The notes under the pieces were generated by a model. The model was not told the DNA's origin and did not search any database. It saw only the letters and a list, made by a program, of their open reading frames with translations. Both the position numbers and the translations under genes were made by a program. Below are positions 48,857-59,280 of a stretch of DNA of 64,000 nt, piece by piece; the first letter of the stretch is position 1, and each line of letters opens with the position of its first letter. Source of the stretch: Pseudoalteromonas sp. (GTDB taxonomy: Bacteria > Pseudomonadota > Gammaproteobacteria > Enterobacterales > Alteromonadaceae); the NCBI RefSeq assembly GCF_018402495.1, contig NZ_JAGYIU010000006.1, positions 17,290-81,289 of the forward strand. The letters run 5' to 3'.

Positions 48857-50887
48857 TTAAAACTTAAAGCGCTCTACCGCGCCTTTTAAAGAGTGTGCAA
48901 GTTGATTAACATCTTCACTTTCGCTTGCTAGGGTCGTCGCATTGTCGGCATTTAAGGTGGCATGATCGGTTACCTTAGCCATTATTTGTTGGATATCAGT
49001 GCTGTTTGCAAGTTGTTCATGCGATGCATGGGCAATGTCTTTGCTCATTGCATTGACCGATACTAACGTGCTTTTGATACGCTCAACGGCTGCATTTAGT
49101 TCAGTACTGTTTTCAACACAATGTTTGGCTTGTTGTTGACCATCATTTATTTCAGCTTGGGTAGTCTGAGTATGTTGTTGCAGTGTGTTGATCATGGTGG
49201 TTATTTCGCTAGTGGAGCTTTGTGTACGTGCTGCAAGCGAACGCACTTCATCGGCCACTACGGCAAATCCTCGACCATGTTCACCGGCTCTTGCTGCTTC
49301 AATGGCCGCATTAAGCGCTAGCAAATTGGTTTGCTCTGCAATACTGCTAATCGTATCAACAATAGCGCCAATCAGTTGGGTGTATTGTGCAAGCTCCTCG
49401 GTGCTGCTGACGGCTTTATCTAAGCGGCTTAAAAGAGATTCAATACTTTGGCTATTGTTGTTTGCAATGTCATTGACATCATTTGCAAATTGCGAGGCAT
49501 TCGTTATTTCATTTGAGGTACTCTGCGCTTGTTCGTAAACGGCTTGTGAGCTTTGTAGCATACGTTGCGCTAATGAGGTTGCTTGTGCGCTGCGTTCCAG
49601 CTGTTGCTTAGCAACGATGGTCATTTGTTGCCCTTTTTCACTGGTTTGAATGGCTGAATTATCGAGTTCGTAGGCGTCGTTACTGATCCCTTTTATTAGG
49701 TGAGTTAAATCATCACAAAGCTTATTGGTATTATGCAGTAGGGTACCAAATTCGTCTTTACTTAGAGGATTACTACGCTGTGAAAAGTCACCTGAGGCTA
49801 TGCGTGCGAGTTCTTTATTCACCTTTTTAAGTGGTTTTAGCATGGCGTTCGTAGTAAACACTGAAATAATAACCAGCAAAACAATTAAAACAAAAGCAAT
49901 AATAATAACTGAGCTAGAGCCGGTATTGATTGCTGACTTAGCGCTCTCTTGCAGGGAGTCAAAGCGCGTATCTGCAAGTTTATTAAGCTCAATTAGCTGA
50001 TTTTCTATAATGATAAAGGCATGTTGAAAACTTTCAAACCGCTGATCAACCTTGTCTTTGCTATTGAGTACAGTGTTCTGCAATGCATACAGCCCATCAG
50101 GATTATTTAATAGGCTGCTTAAATCGTTAAACGCCGCTATTAACTCATTGGCGTTGAGCTTATTTGCAATAGGAGAGGCTTGTTGCTCTAAATAACTAAG
50201 ATTAGATTGAATATTATCGAGTAAAAAAGAAGTGTCTTGTTGGTGGGCATTGATATCTTCTGGGGTGGTTACTTGCCCGATGCCTTTGACATTATTGTTT
50301 AGAGTAAACAATAAATCATCAATTCGAGTCGCTGTGCCAAAGACTGCATTTAAAAGCGATTGCTGGTTGCTTGCTACGTTTATAAGCTCTATATCAAGTA
50401 ATTGGTTACTCAGATCGCGAAGCTGTTCATTAAAGGTAACTGTCAGTGCTGCGGCGGTACTTTGCGCCTTAAAGCGTTGCTCTTTTGCTGCAAGCATGTC
50501 GTTGCTTATTGTATTTAGTTTAGTGAAGTCATTATGAATAGTAACAAGTAATCTTTGCATACTTTGTTGCTGGGCAACTTGCGCTTTTAGCGTCTCTAAT
50601 TTATTAAAAAACTGTGTTTGCTCTGCGTGTGCCTGCTTTTTATTTTGCAGTAGTAAATCAAGTTTAGTTTGGCTGTAAGCAATGGCATTAAATTTAGTAA
50701 TTGAAAGTAGCGATAAACGCAGGTCTTTACTTGCTTGCTGTACCGGAACCGCTAACGTTTCTATGCGCGAGTTAGTGGTACTGATTTGATGGAGTGACCA
50801 GTAAAAAAATATGCAGCTGGTGAGCATTAATAGGCCAATAGCTGAAAAGGCTAAAATTATTTTATGTTTTATAGCGATAGAATGCAT
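48857..50887 (-). CDS. Methyl-accepting chemotaxis protein
   Basis: Two TM segments, HAMP, signalling tip [37 protein letters not shown]. Confidence 0.96.
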   Translation of the reverse strand: MHSIAIKHKIILAFSAIGLLMLTSCIFFYWSLHQISTTNSRIETLAVPVQQASKDLRLSLLSITKFNAIAYSQTKLDLLLQNKKQAHAEQTQFFNKLETLKAQVAQQQSMQRLLVTIHNDFTKLNTISNDMLAAKEQRFKAQSTAAALTVTFNEQLRDLSNQLLDIELINVASNQQSLLNAVFGTATRIDDLLFTLNNNVKGIGQVTTPEDINAHQQDTSFLLDNIQSNLSYLEQQASPIANKLNANELIAAFNDLSSLLNNPDGLYALQNTVLNSKDKVDQRFESFQHAFIIIENQLIELNKLADTRFDSLQESAKSAINTGSSSVIIIAFVLIVLLVIISVFTTNAMLKPLKKVNKELARIASGDFSQRSNPLSKDEFGTLLHNTNKLCDDLTHLIKGISNDAYELDNSAIQTSEKGQQMTIVAKQQLERSAQATSLAQRMLQSSQAVYEQAQSTSNEITNASQFANDVNDIANNNSQSIESLLSRLDKAVSSTEELAQYTQLIGAIVDTISSIAEQTNLLALNAAIEAARAGEHGRGFAVVADEVRSLAARTQSSTSEITTMINTLQQHTQTTQAEINDGQQQAKHCVENSTELNAAVERIKSTLVSVNAMSKDIAHASHEQLANSTDIQQIMAKVTDHATLNADNATTLASESEDVNQLAHSLKGAVERFKF

Positions 50888-50954
50888 AACTTTATCAACA
50901 ATATTAAGACTTTTGTTAGTGTAGCAAGTTTTTTAATATGTTGTTAGTTAATGG

Positions 50955-51233
50955 TTAATTGCTTATGCATTGATATTTTTTACCGTCAATTATTAGCATA
51001 GCTTGCTCGCCCTTACTCCAAAACAGTACCTTGGTATTAATATATTTGCTACCAGAAGCACTCACCTCATGAGTTAATAAATAATCATGCTTATTAAAGC
51101 GGAGCGTTGCCTGTTTGTTGCTAATAATATCCAGTTGTGCAGCGATGTTATCGCACATGTAGTTTGTTGTAATGGGTTGCTCATTGCATGCAACCAGGGC
51201 TATTAAAGCAATAGTAATGGCGTAGTGTTTCAT
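50955..51233 (-). CDS. MliC-like small lipoprotein (candidate lysozyme inhibitor)
   Basis: LIALVAC lipobox; YMCDN...SASGSKYINTKVLFWSKGEQAMLIIDGKKYQC. Confidence 0.65.
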   Translation of the reverse strand: MKHYAITIALIALVACNEQPITTNYMCDNIAAQLDIISNKQATLRFNKHDYLLTHEVSASGSKYINTKVLFWSKGEQAMLIIDGKKYQCISN

Positions 51234-51355
51234 TAGGCTGTGTTTTACTTATTTAGTCGCTTGGTTAATTAAGAGCTTAGCAAAGCTAAATTAACCGTTG
51301 GTGAAAATAAGGCTTTACGTTATGTTTAAGCTCTTATTTTTAGCTAGCGAATATC

Positions 51356-52262
51356 ATGGCTGGCACTAACCTCTTAACATTACTTGATGATATAACGACC
51401 TTACTTGATGATATTGCGACTATGAGTAAAGTTGCGACTAAAAAAACGGCAGGGGTACTGGGTGATGACTTGGCGCTCAATGCGCAGCAAGTTACGGGGG
51501 GGGCTGCCGGTAGTATGGGCGGTGTCAAAAGGCTCGTTTTTAAATAAAGCGATATCAGTCCCTGTTGCGTTATTAATTAGTGTGTGGCTGCCTTGGCTAA
51601 TTACGCCACTTTTAATGATGGGTGGTTTATTTTTATGTTTTGAAGGCGCTGAAAAAGTATTTGCTCGCTTTTTACCTCACCATGAGGAAACGATAGATGA
51701 TGATGAAAAGTTAGATTTAGTTGAATATGAAAGGCAAAAAGTAAAAGGCGCTATTCGTACTGACTTTATTCTTTCTGCTGAAATTATTGTAATTATCTTA
51801 GGGACTGTGGCTGGGGCTACGTTAATGAATCAAGCACTGGTGCTAAGTGTTATTGCCATCATCATGACAATTGGTGTTTATGGACTGGTAGCTGGAATTG
51901 TAAAACTTGATGATGCAGGATTGTATTTACTTAACCAATCAAAACTCTCTGCGAATAAATTTAAAGAATTACTGGGTAGAGGCCTGCTGGCTTCAGCCCC
52001 CAGACTTATGTAGTTTTTAGCGTTTGCAGGAACTGTTGCGATGTTTTTAGTTGGCGGTGGAATTTTAGTGCATGGTGTTGAGTTACTGCATCATACGCAG
52101 ATTGATATCACACATTACGCCCAGTCAACTTTAGGTGGGGTAGGTGAGATGCTAGCCCCTTTAGTATTTGATGGCTTACTTGGTGTGGTTGCGGGTTTGG
52201 TTATTGTTATTATGCATGTAACCTATACTAAGCTCTTTAAAACCCATAATAGCGCGGCGTAA
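51356..52262 (+). pseudogene. DUF808 (YedI-like) membrane protein, disrupted
   Basis: Fragments 51356-51547, 51432-52013 and 52041-52262 together match E. coli YedI colinearly; frameshift at a G8 tract and in-frame TAG at 52011-52013. Confidence 0.9.
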
Positions 52263-52277
52263 TCGCGCTACTTTACA

Positions 52278-53219
52278 TTATTCACATTGTGCACTTTTAC
52301 ATAATTGCTCAAGCTCGTGTTTAGCTTTGCTATTTCCTTGAGCAATGGCTTTTTTGTACCAATAAATAGCTTGCGGGACGTTTTTCTCTGTACCTTGCCC
52401 ATCACGATACATTTGCGCCAGATTTAGTTGCCCCCATTGAGAACCTGTTTGCGCTGCAAGAGTAAAGCTTTCTAGCGCCTCATCGTATTGCCCATCCTTG
52501 TGGTACATAATTCCTTGTTGATTGTTTTTATCGAGCTTTACTCCTTTATATAAAGGTTTTGGCTGTGGCGGAAACATCACAAAACCTCCATATAAACTAT
52601 TTGCATAGGGGCGCAGCACGTCGAATATAATGCCATCCTTGTATAAGCGTTTTATTTCATTACGAGGTAGGGTGATGGTTTTAGATGAAAAGTAATCTCT
52701 TTGCACTAATAAACTGGCACGCATCGCAGTGGTTATAGCTCTGCTGCGCTTGTAGCTATAATTACTCACTTGAAACGTTATAAATTGCTGATCAAAGCTC
52801 AGCACTTGCGCTACTTTTAAATTAGTCAGTGTCCACGGTTCATGAGTGAATTTATCGGCCTTTACTAAATAAGTATCGTAGGCTTTGGGGTTGGTTAAAT
52901 AGCTTTGTTTTAGCGCCTCAGTATCAAGATGTTTTTGGTAAAAAAATAACCATACCCACAGTAATAAAACTAATCCAATACAGTATTTGGGTAGGCTTAG
53001 CATTTCGAACAGGGGTAAGTTTTTAATACTTATAGGCTCATAATGTCCACATTGAAAGCATTCGCGTTTATAGCTTAATTTTAGTGGAAATACAGGAAGA
53101 ATAGTAAAGCGTAAAAAGCGGCTTTGGTTAACTAAGTGATAGCTGTTACTTTTGCAATTAGGGCAGCACTGTACTTGTGTAAAATGAGGAAAAGATTGAC
53201 TGGTATTGAAAAGCAGCAT
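52278..53219 (-). CDS. Zinc-ribbon and Sel1-repeat membrane protein
   Basis: N-terminal CCPNCKSN...CFQCGHYE; TM segment; C-terminal Sel1-like GQLNLAQMYRDGQGTEKNVPQAIYWYKKAIAQGN. Confidence 0.8.
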   Translation of the reverse strand: MLLFNTSQSFPHFTQVQCCPNCKSNSYHLVNQSRFLRFTILPVFPLKLSYKRECFQCGHYEPISIKNLPLFEMLSLPKYCIGLVLLLWVWLFFYQKHLDTEALKQSYLTNPKAYDTYLVKADKFTHEPWTLTNLKVAQVLSFDQQFITFQVSNYSYKRSRAITTAMRASLLVQRDYFSSKTITLPRNEIKRLYKDGIIFDVLRPYANSLYGGFVMFPPQPKPLYKGVKLDKNNQQGIMYHKDGQYDEALESFTLAAQTGSQWGQLNLAQMYRDGQGTEKNVPQAIYWYKKAIAQGNSKAKHELEQLCKSAQCE

Positions 53220-53305
53220 GAAAATACGCTCCCTGTTTTAATTCTTTTTAAGTTAAAACAATGAGCGTATTAGTTAAAGCAGCAAACTGTAAGTAATTAT
53301 GTCAG

Positions 53306-53955
53306 TTACTCTTTAGTGCGTGCTTTTGGTTTAATGGTCGTTTTAGCGTCGGCGGCCATTAACGCAAATACAGCATAAGCAGCGGTGTTTTAACGAAGGT
53401 GGCCCATGCTAACTGAGCGCATCATGCAGATAGCGGCGATTTTTTAGCCGCTGCAATTGCTCCCTTAGCATGCGCTTTTTCCGCGGAGCCATAACCACTG
53501 CCGTCAATATTACGGCTCATACGGTAATTAATATAGGTAATTTTACCTTTTAAGCTATTAGCCGGTGCGGCTTTTAATTCGTCAAGGGTTTCAAATAAGA
53601 CGACGGATGCACCGTTCCCCTCTTTTGGTGTACTAATGCTGTTACCAAGTACTGTTAAATGTAGAGGTTGCTCGCTTGACGTGAGTATTTTTCCGCTTTC
53701 GCTATAGCGACGCGATTCAGGGAAGGTTGCTTCTTCTAATCAGACTTGTTCAAAACCCTATTTATGAAACTTTACTTTTTCCTAAGTAACGGTTTTTTAT
53801 CGTTTTTGGTACCAGATAGGCGCGGTCTTATTTCAGTGGTCAGTGATTCTATTAATTAATAACTTAAATCACTTTTAAGGGCCGTGGCGTTCACCTTATC
53901 TACTTGTTGTAGCTGTTTTGCAGTGAATGCACTGTTGTTGGTGCTTACGTCATTG
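53306..53955 (-). pseudogene. Decayed M28-type metallopeptidase remnant
   Basis: Minus-strand translation: DLSY*LIESLTTEIRPRLSGT...GFEQV*LEEATFPESRRYSE...LTVLGNSISTPKEG...LKGKITYINYRMSRNIDGSGYGSAEKAHAKGAIAAAKKS, then stops/frame change and a short C-terminal piece NTAAYAVFALMAAD. Confidence 0.75.
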
Positions 53956-54058
53956 TAATAACAGTGACTGATTGTGCGTTGTTAATGGTTGCTAATTGTT
54001 AATTCTGCTATTATTAGCCGCATATTTATTGAGACTTTTCTCAAGTTATTTTTTTGCT

Positions 54059-55459
54059 ATGGAATTTACTGTGACTGCAACTGCTTTTTCATCGTTGGCC
54101 TTACCTTCTGGGTTAGTTGATAATTTATCAACACTCGGCTACACCCAAATGACTCCTGTACAGGCACAAAGCCTGCCTCCTGTTTTAAGTGGTAAAGATA
54201 TTATTGCCCAAGCTAAAACAGGCTCAGGCAAAACAGCGGCATTTAGTTTAGGCGTTTTAGCTAAGCTAAATGTTAAACGCTTTCGTATTCAGTCGTTAGT
54301 GCTTTGCCCAACCCGTGAGCTTGCAGAGCAGGTGGCGGTTGAAATGCGCAAACTCGCACGCGGTATTCATAATATTAAAATTTTAACTTTGTGTGGCGGG
54401 GTATCAATTGGTCCTCAAATTGGCTCACTTGAACATGGTGCGCATATTATTGTAGGTACACCAGGGCGAGTTGACGACCATATTCGTAAAGGTACACTGC
54501 GTTTAGATGATGTCGAAACGCTAGTGCTTGATGAAGCCGATCAAATGCTTGATATGGGTTTTCAAGACACTCTCGATGCCATAATTGAGTGTATTCCAAC
54601 AAATCGTCAAACATTGTTATTTAGCGCGACTTTTCCAAAATCAATCGAAGCCATTGCAAAGCGTGTTTTGAGCAACCCTGAAATGATTAAAGTAGAAGAG
54701 CAGCAAGAAAAAAGCACCATTAAGCAATACTTCTACAAAATGGATAATAATAAACAGCGTTATCCAACCCTTAAATTGCTGCTCCTTAAATTTACCCCGC
54801 AAAGTTGTGTGGTGTTTTGTAATACCAAGGTAGAAACACAGCAAGTATGTGATGATTTAGCCGATGAAGGCTTTAGTGCCGTTGCACTACATGGTGATTT
54901 AGAGCAGCGTGACCGTGAGCGTACACTGATTCATTTTGCCAATAAGAGTGCGTCTATTTTAGTGGCAACCGATGTAGCAGCACGCGGCTTAGATATTGAT
55001 GATATGGACATGGTAATTAACTATCACTTAGCGCATGATCCACAAACGCATGTTCACCGTGTAGGGCGTACCGGGCGAGCGGGCAAAAAAGGCATTGCGT
55101 GTTCTATTTACGGTGACGCAGAGCAGTTTAAAGTAGCGCAAATAGGTGACCACTATGAGCGTGATTTTACCCCTGAGCCAATGCCATCTTATAACCTATT
55201 AGATAAGCCTCCATACAAACCTGAAATGGTGACATTGATGATAGATGCGGGTAAAAAGCAAAAAGTGCGCGCGGGTGATATCTTAGGGGCATTAACAGGT
55301 AAAGATGGTATAGCAGGGCGCCAAGTGGGTAAAATTAATGTACTTGATAACGTGGCTTTTGTCGCGGTAGAGCGTAACTCATCTAAACCCGCGTTACGTA
55401 AATTAACCGAAGGAAATATTAAAGGGCGTAAAATCCGTGCTCGTCGCCTGACGCGCTAG
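54059..55459 (+). CDS. dbpA: ATP-dependent RNA helicase DbpA
   Basis: DEAD-box motifs (AQAKTGSGKTAAF, VLDEADQMLDMGF, HRVGRTGRAG) and a C-terminal RNA-binding domain. Confidence 0.92.
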   Translation: MEFTVTATAFSSLALPSGLVDNLSTLGYTQMTPVQAQSLPPVLSGKDIIAQAKTGSGKTAAFSLGVLAKLNVKRFRIQSLVLCPTRELAEQVAVEMRKLARGIHNIKILTLCGGVSIGPQIGSLEHGAHIIVGTPGRVDDHIRKGTLRLDDVETLVLDEADQMLDMGFQDTLDAIIECIPTNRQTLLFSATFPKSIEAIAKRVLSNPEMIKVEEQQEKSTIKQYFYKMDNNKQRYPTLKLLLLKFTPQSCVVFCNTKVETQQVCDDLADEGFSAVALHGDLEQRDRERTLIHFANKSASILVATDVAARGLDIDDMDMVINYHLAHDPQTHVHRVGRTGRAGKKGIACSIYGDAEQFKVAQIGDHYERDFTPEPMPSYNLLDKPPYKPEMVTLMIDAGKKQKVRAGDILGALTGKDGIAGRQVGKINVLDNVAFVAVERNSSKPALRKLTEGNIKGRKIRARRLTR

Positions 55460-55468
55460 TTTTACGTT

Positions 55469-56050
55469 TTAAGATGAGCAGCTCGCCTTGAGTTGCTCAT
55501 ATTCCATTTTTAATTGTTTAAACACTTCATTATCACCCCCTTGTTTGTCTGGATGATGCTGAACGGCCAGCTGTCGCCAACGCTTTTGTATTGCTTTTAA
55601 GGTGATTGGTTGTACTAATTGCCAGCGAGCGATTAATTGCTGCTGTTGCAGAGCACTTAAAGGTACTTCATGTTGTTTAGGCTTACTGAAACGTTGCCAA
55701 AAGCTATCTAATAATGCGTTAATTTCTGCTGTTGATGTTTCAAAGTTTTGCCAGTTTAAGTAGTAGTCACGCAGCGGATCGTTTGTATCAAGTTGGTTTT
55801 GGCGAGGGTCGCTTACCAGCTCAATATGTAAACTTTTAATCAGTAGCTGCTGTTTTGGCATAACCTGCTGTTGAAGCTGATAAAGTGCATTCATAATTAA
55901 AAAATTACGTTTAAATAAATCACGCTCGGGATCAGCGGCTAAGGTATCAAGTAACCCACGTTCTTTTAATTCCGATGCTAAAGTATGAACCATCCACACT
56001 TTTTTATTGATTAATAGTTCAAAAATCTCATCTATCAGTGGGTTAAGCAT
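55469..56050 (-). CDS. DnaJ-related protein with C-terminal J domain
   Basis: KAIQKRWRQLAVQHHPDKQGGDNEVFKQLKMEYEQLK. Confidence 0.88.
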   Translation of the reverse strand: MLNPLIDEIFELLINKKVWMVHTLASELKERGLLDTLAADPERDLFKRNFLIMNALYQLQQQVMPKQQLLIKSLHIELVSDPRQNQLDTNDPLRDYYLNWQNFETSTAEINALLDSFWQRFSKPKQHEVPLSALQQQQLIARWQLVQPITLKAIQKRWRQLAVQHHPDKQGGDNEVFKQLKMEYEQLKASCSS

Positions 56051-56220
56051 TGTTTACAATCTATTAATTGGTGTATCTTGAACAAATTATCATACACCTA
56101 TGTAACATTAAACCCCAAGGAGTGGGCGTGAATGCCTGTTTTATATTGGTCTAAATTAGATGTTTACATATTGTTTGGGTGTCATTTTATTATGGCTAGC
56201 AAGGATTAAAGGATATTTTT

Positions 56221-59043
56221 ATGCTGACTCGGTTAAAGCGCATCTGCTTTATTGGTCTTTTGGTTGTACTAAGTGGTGCATCAAACGACGCTTTATCCAA
56301 TGAGCAGACAAGTTTGTTTGAGCAGTTTAATCTTGCACAAACATGGTCTGAAAAGCATAGACTTGCAGTGGATATGCTATCGAACCCAGAGCTGGCAAGT
56401 ATACAACGCATGACTATTTACAGTGATTTAGCTGAGCTGGCATTTGCGCAAAGCGATTTAGCTAACGCACTAAAGTATTTTAAATTACTTGAGACGAATA
56501 GTACGCAAAAAGAACAGCCAAAACTTTATTTTCGTGCAATCAAAATGCAAGGTGTTGTGCTTTATTATCAAGGGTTAGTACAACAAGCGGTGGTTGATTA
56601 TAATCGCGCGTTAAATATAGCCATTACCCTTAAAAGTCCGATAAAGCAGGCAAATTTACTCAGCAATATTGGTCTTGCTTACTTTGACATGTATAACATG
56701 GAGTTAGCACTCGATTATTACCAGCAAGCCAAAGCTATTTATGAAAAAGAGGGCACTGCGCAAGATAAAGCCGATATATTACATAATATTGCTGGTATTT
56801 ATATACGCCTCTCTCGATATGAGTCAGCGCTTGAGATGTATCGTGAGGTTTTAAAAGTTTTTCAAGAGCTTGGTGATGACGATGGCGTTGCACAGGTATA
56901 TGGTAACATGGCCGTGGCTTACACTGAATCTAGGCAGTACCAGTTAGCATTACATTACAACCAATTAGCTTTGCGTTACTATCAAAGTATCAATAATGCA
57001 TTTCAGCTTTCGACTAAGCACACTAATTTAGCCACCATCAACCTTAAATTAAACAAATTTGATGTTGCTCTTTATCATGCTATTGCAGGGCAAAAATTTG
57101 CAGTAGAGGCTGATAACAAGTCATTATTAGCGGCTGCCTTACATGTGTTATCGACTGTTCAATTTGTGCAAGGTGATACACAAAACGCTAAGCAAACCTC
57201 AGAACGCTCAATTGCGCTCGCCAAAGAATATAATAATGGTATGCGTATAAAAGATGGCTTAGGGGTAGAGGCACTAATTAATGCGAGTTTAGGGGATTAT
57301 GAAAAAGCGTTAAGTTTGCACCAGCAATATGTAGATTATCAGCGTAATATTAATACTGAAGCTGCCTCAGAAGCGGTGAGTATCTTTCAAATTCAGTTTG
57401 AGTCAAATCAGCTCAATCAAGAAATTAAACAATTAAAACAGCAGCAATACCTTCAAGAGCTGCAAATAGCCAAACGTTCACAACTCACATTTTTATTGAT
57501 GGTTGTTGCTATATTAATTTTAATTACCGTGATTGCTGTTTATAAACGTCGAACAGAAAAGCAAGCGACGTTAAAGCTAAGCGAGCAAGTGGAGCAGCGC
57601 ACTAAAGAGCTACAAAGTGTGGCACAAGAGCTGCGTGAAGCCAACGAGGTAAAAAGTCAATTTTTAGCTAATATAAGCCATGAAATTAGAACACCATTAA
57701 CTGCTATTTTGGGGCAAACCGACGATCTTATTAATGGCCTTTATAAACCTGAACAATTAAAAGATGAACTTAGGGTAATAGAACGCCAAAGTGCGCATTT
57801 AAAAAGCTTAATTAATGATGTACTTGATTTAAGTAAAATAGAAGCAAATCGACTAGAGCTGAATATTACCTGTTTTGATATAGTGCAATTAATCAATGAT
57901 GTTCATGCAATGTTTTCTCCACAAACTAAAGCAAAAGGTTTGTCGTTTGTTTTAGAAAATCAATTGGGCAATACTTATTTTACCCGCCTAGATTTAACTC
58001 GAGTAAAGCAAATTCTTATTAACTTATGCGCCAATGCGATTAAGTTTACTCATAAAGGGCAAGTAACAATTACCGTTAGCCAAACAGAGCAAGGTTTGCT
58101 GTTCTTAATAAAAGATACCGGAATTGGTATGAGCTCCTCACAGCTTAAGCTTATTTTTGAATGTTTTAGTCAAGCAGATAACAGTATTAGTCGACGCTTT
58201 GGTGGAACAGGGTTAGGGTTGAGCTTATCACAGCAGTTGGCCGCGATGATGGGGGGTTATATCAGCGTTCAGAGTGAGCATAAAAAGGGCAGTGAGTTTT
58301 CGTTTTATTTACCTTGCATACAAGTTGAAGAACAAGTTTGCCTAGATGACCTAAATAGCAAGTTGAGTGAGGGCCCTCGATTATTATCTGGCAAGGTGTT
58401 GCTTGCAGAGGATCATAATGATAACCGCAAGCTGATCAGTCGATATCTACACTCCCTTGGCCTAGAAGTGATTGCCGTTGAAAATGGCGAGCAAGCAGTC
58501 GAGCAGAGTTTAAAGTTATATCCTGATTTAGTACTTTTGGATATTCAAATGCCGGTTATGGATGGTATTTCTGCGTTTGAACTACTAAAACAATGCGGTT
58601 ATGAGCAGCCTATTTTAGCATTAACGGCCAATGCCATGAGCCATGAAATAGATCACTACTTATCACTTGGCTTTAGCGATTACTTAGCCAAACCGATAGA
58701 TAAAGAATCTTTTTACGCTATCTTATCTAAATATTTAAGCCCAGCAAGTGGGAATTCATCGACAGAAAATACCCATGTTGATATGAGTGACTTAGTAACG
58801 AGTTTTAAACAAAGCCTAGTCGCAGAAAGTGAGCTTATTGAGCAGCACTTCAAAAATGAGGATTATAAGGCGTTGCAAAAAGATAGCCACCGAGTTTTAG
58901 GAGCGGCACAGATGTTTGAGTTTAAAGAGATTGCATTAGCTGCAAAAGCACTGGACGATGAATTACTTCAGCCACAAATCAATACGCAGAGGCTAACAAC
59001 ACTAGTAAATAACTTACAGGTACTGTTTAAACAGTACGGTTAA
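56221..59043 (+). CDS. TPR-containing hybrid sensor histidine kinase with receiver domain
   Basis: TPR-rich N-terminus; SHEIRTPLTAILGQ; GGTGLGLSLSQQLAAMMGG; receiver LVLLDIQMPVMDG; possible Hpt-like tail. Confidence 0.93.
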   Translation: MLTRLKRICFIGLLVVLSGASNDALSNEQTSLFEQFNLAQTWSEKHRLAVDMLSNPELASIQRMTIYSDLAELAFAQSDLANALKYFKLLETNSTQKEQPKLYFRAIKMQGVVLYYQGLVQQAVVDYNRALNIAITLKSPIKQANLLSNIGLAYFDMYNMELALDYYQQAKAIYEKEGTAQDKADILHNIAGIYIRLSRYESALEMYREVLKVFQELGDDDGVAQVYGNMAVAYTESRQYQLALHYNQLALRYYQSINNAFQLSTKHTNLATINLKLNKFDVALYHAIAGQKFAVEADNKSLLAAALHVLSTVQFVQGDTQNAKQTSERSIALAKEYNNGMRIKDGLGVEALINASLGDYEKALSLHQQYVDYQRNINTEAASEAVSIFQIQFESNQLNQEIKQLKQQQYLQELQIAKRSQLTFLLMVVAILILITVIAVYKRRTEKQATLKLSEQVEQRTKELQSVAQELREANEVKSQFLANISHEIRTPLTAILGQTDDLINGLYKPEQLKDELRVIERQSAHLKSLINDVLDLSKIEANRLELNITCFDIVQLINDVHAMFSPQTKAKGLSFVLENQLGNTYFTRLDLTRVKQILINLCANAIKFTHKGQVTITVSQTEQGLLFLIKDTGIGMSSSQLKLIFECFSQADNSISRRFGGTGLGLSLSQQLAAMMGGYISVQSEHKKGSEFSFYLPCIQVEEQVCLDDLNSKLSEGPRLLSGKVLLAEDHNDNRKLISRYLHSLGLEVIAVENGEQAVEQSLKLYPDLVLLDIQMPVMDGISAFELLKQCGYEQPILALTANAMSHEIDHYLSLGFSDYLAKPIDKESFYAILSKYLSPASGNSSTENTHVDMSDLVTSFKQSLVAESELIEQHFKNEDYKALQKDSHRVLGAAQMFEFKEIALAAKALDDELLQPQINTQRLTTLVNNLQVLFKQYG

Positions 59044-59056
59044 GGTATGTGCAGTT

Positions 59057-59217
59057 ATACTAATCCGCATTTATACTTAATCATTTTGAGAGGCTAAACC
59101 TGACGCTAGATACGTTAAAAATTACTCATGTAGAACAATTAAATAACGAAATTTTTGCCTTGTTATCGACAAGGTTTTTTACCTCAAAATAGACTACTTA
59201 ATTAAGCGAATTGGTAT
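59057..59217. repeat. MITE/REP-like element with imperfect terminal inverted repeats
   Basis: Left ATACTAATCCGCATTTATACTTAATCATTTTGAGAGG; right reverse complement ATACCAATTCGCTTAATTAAGTAGTCTATTTTGAGG. Confidence 0.75.
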
Positions 59218-59223
59218 TAAACA

Positions 59224-59253
59224 AAAAAGACACCATTTGGTGTCTTTTTTTTA
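59224..59253. terminator. Terminator downstream of rho / the histidine kinase gene
   Basis: AAAAAAGACACCATTTGGTGTCTTTTTTTT. Confidence 0.9.
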
Positions 59254-59280
59254 AAAACGTTTATTTAACCAGCGTTCAGG

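Noticed and set aside
51470-51500. Phase-variable G8 tract as an ON/OFF switch for DUF808
   Set aside because: A downstream in-frame TAG would still truncate the protein even after frame restoration, so simple phase variation is not sufficient.
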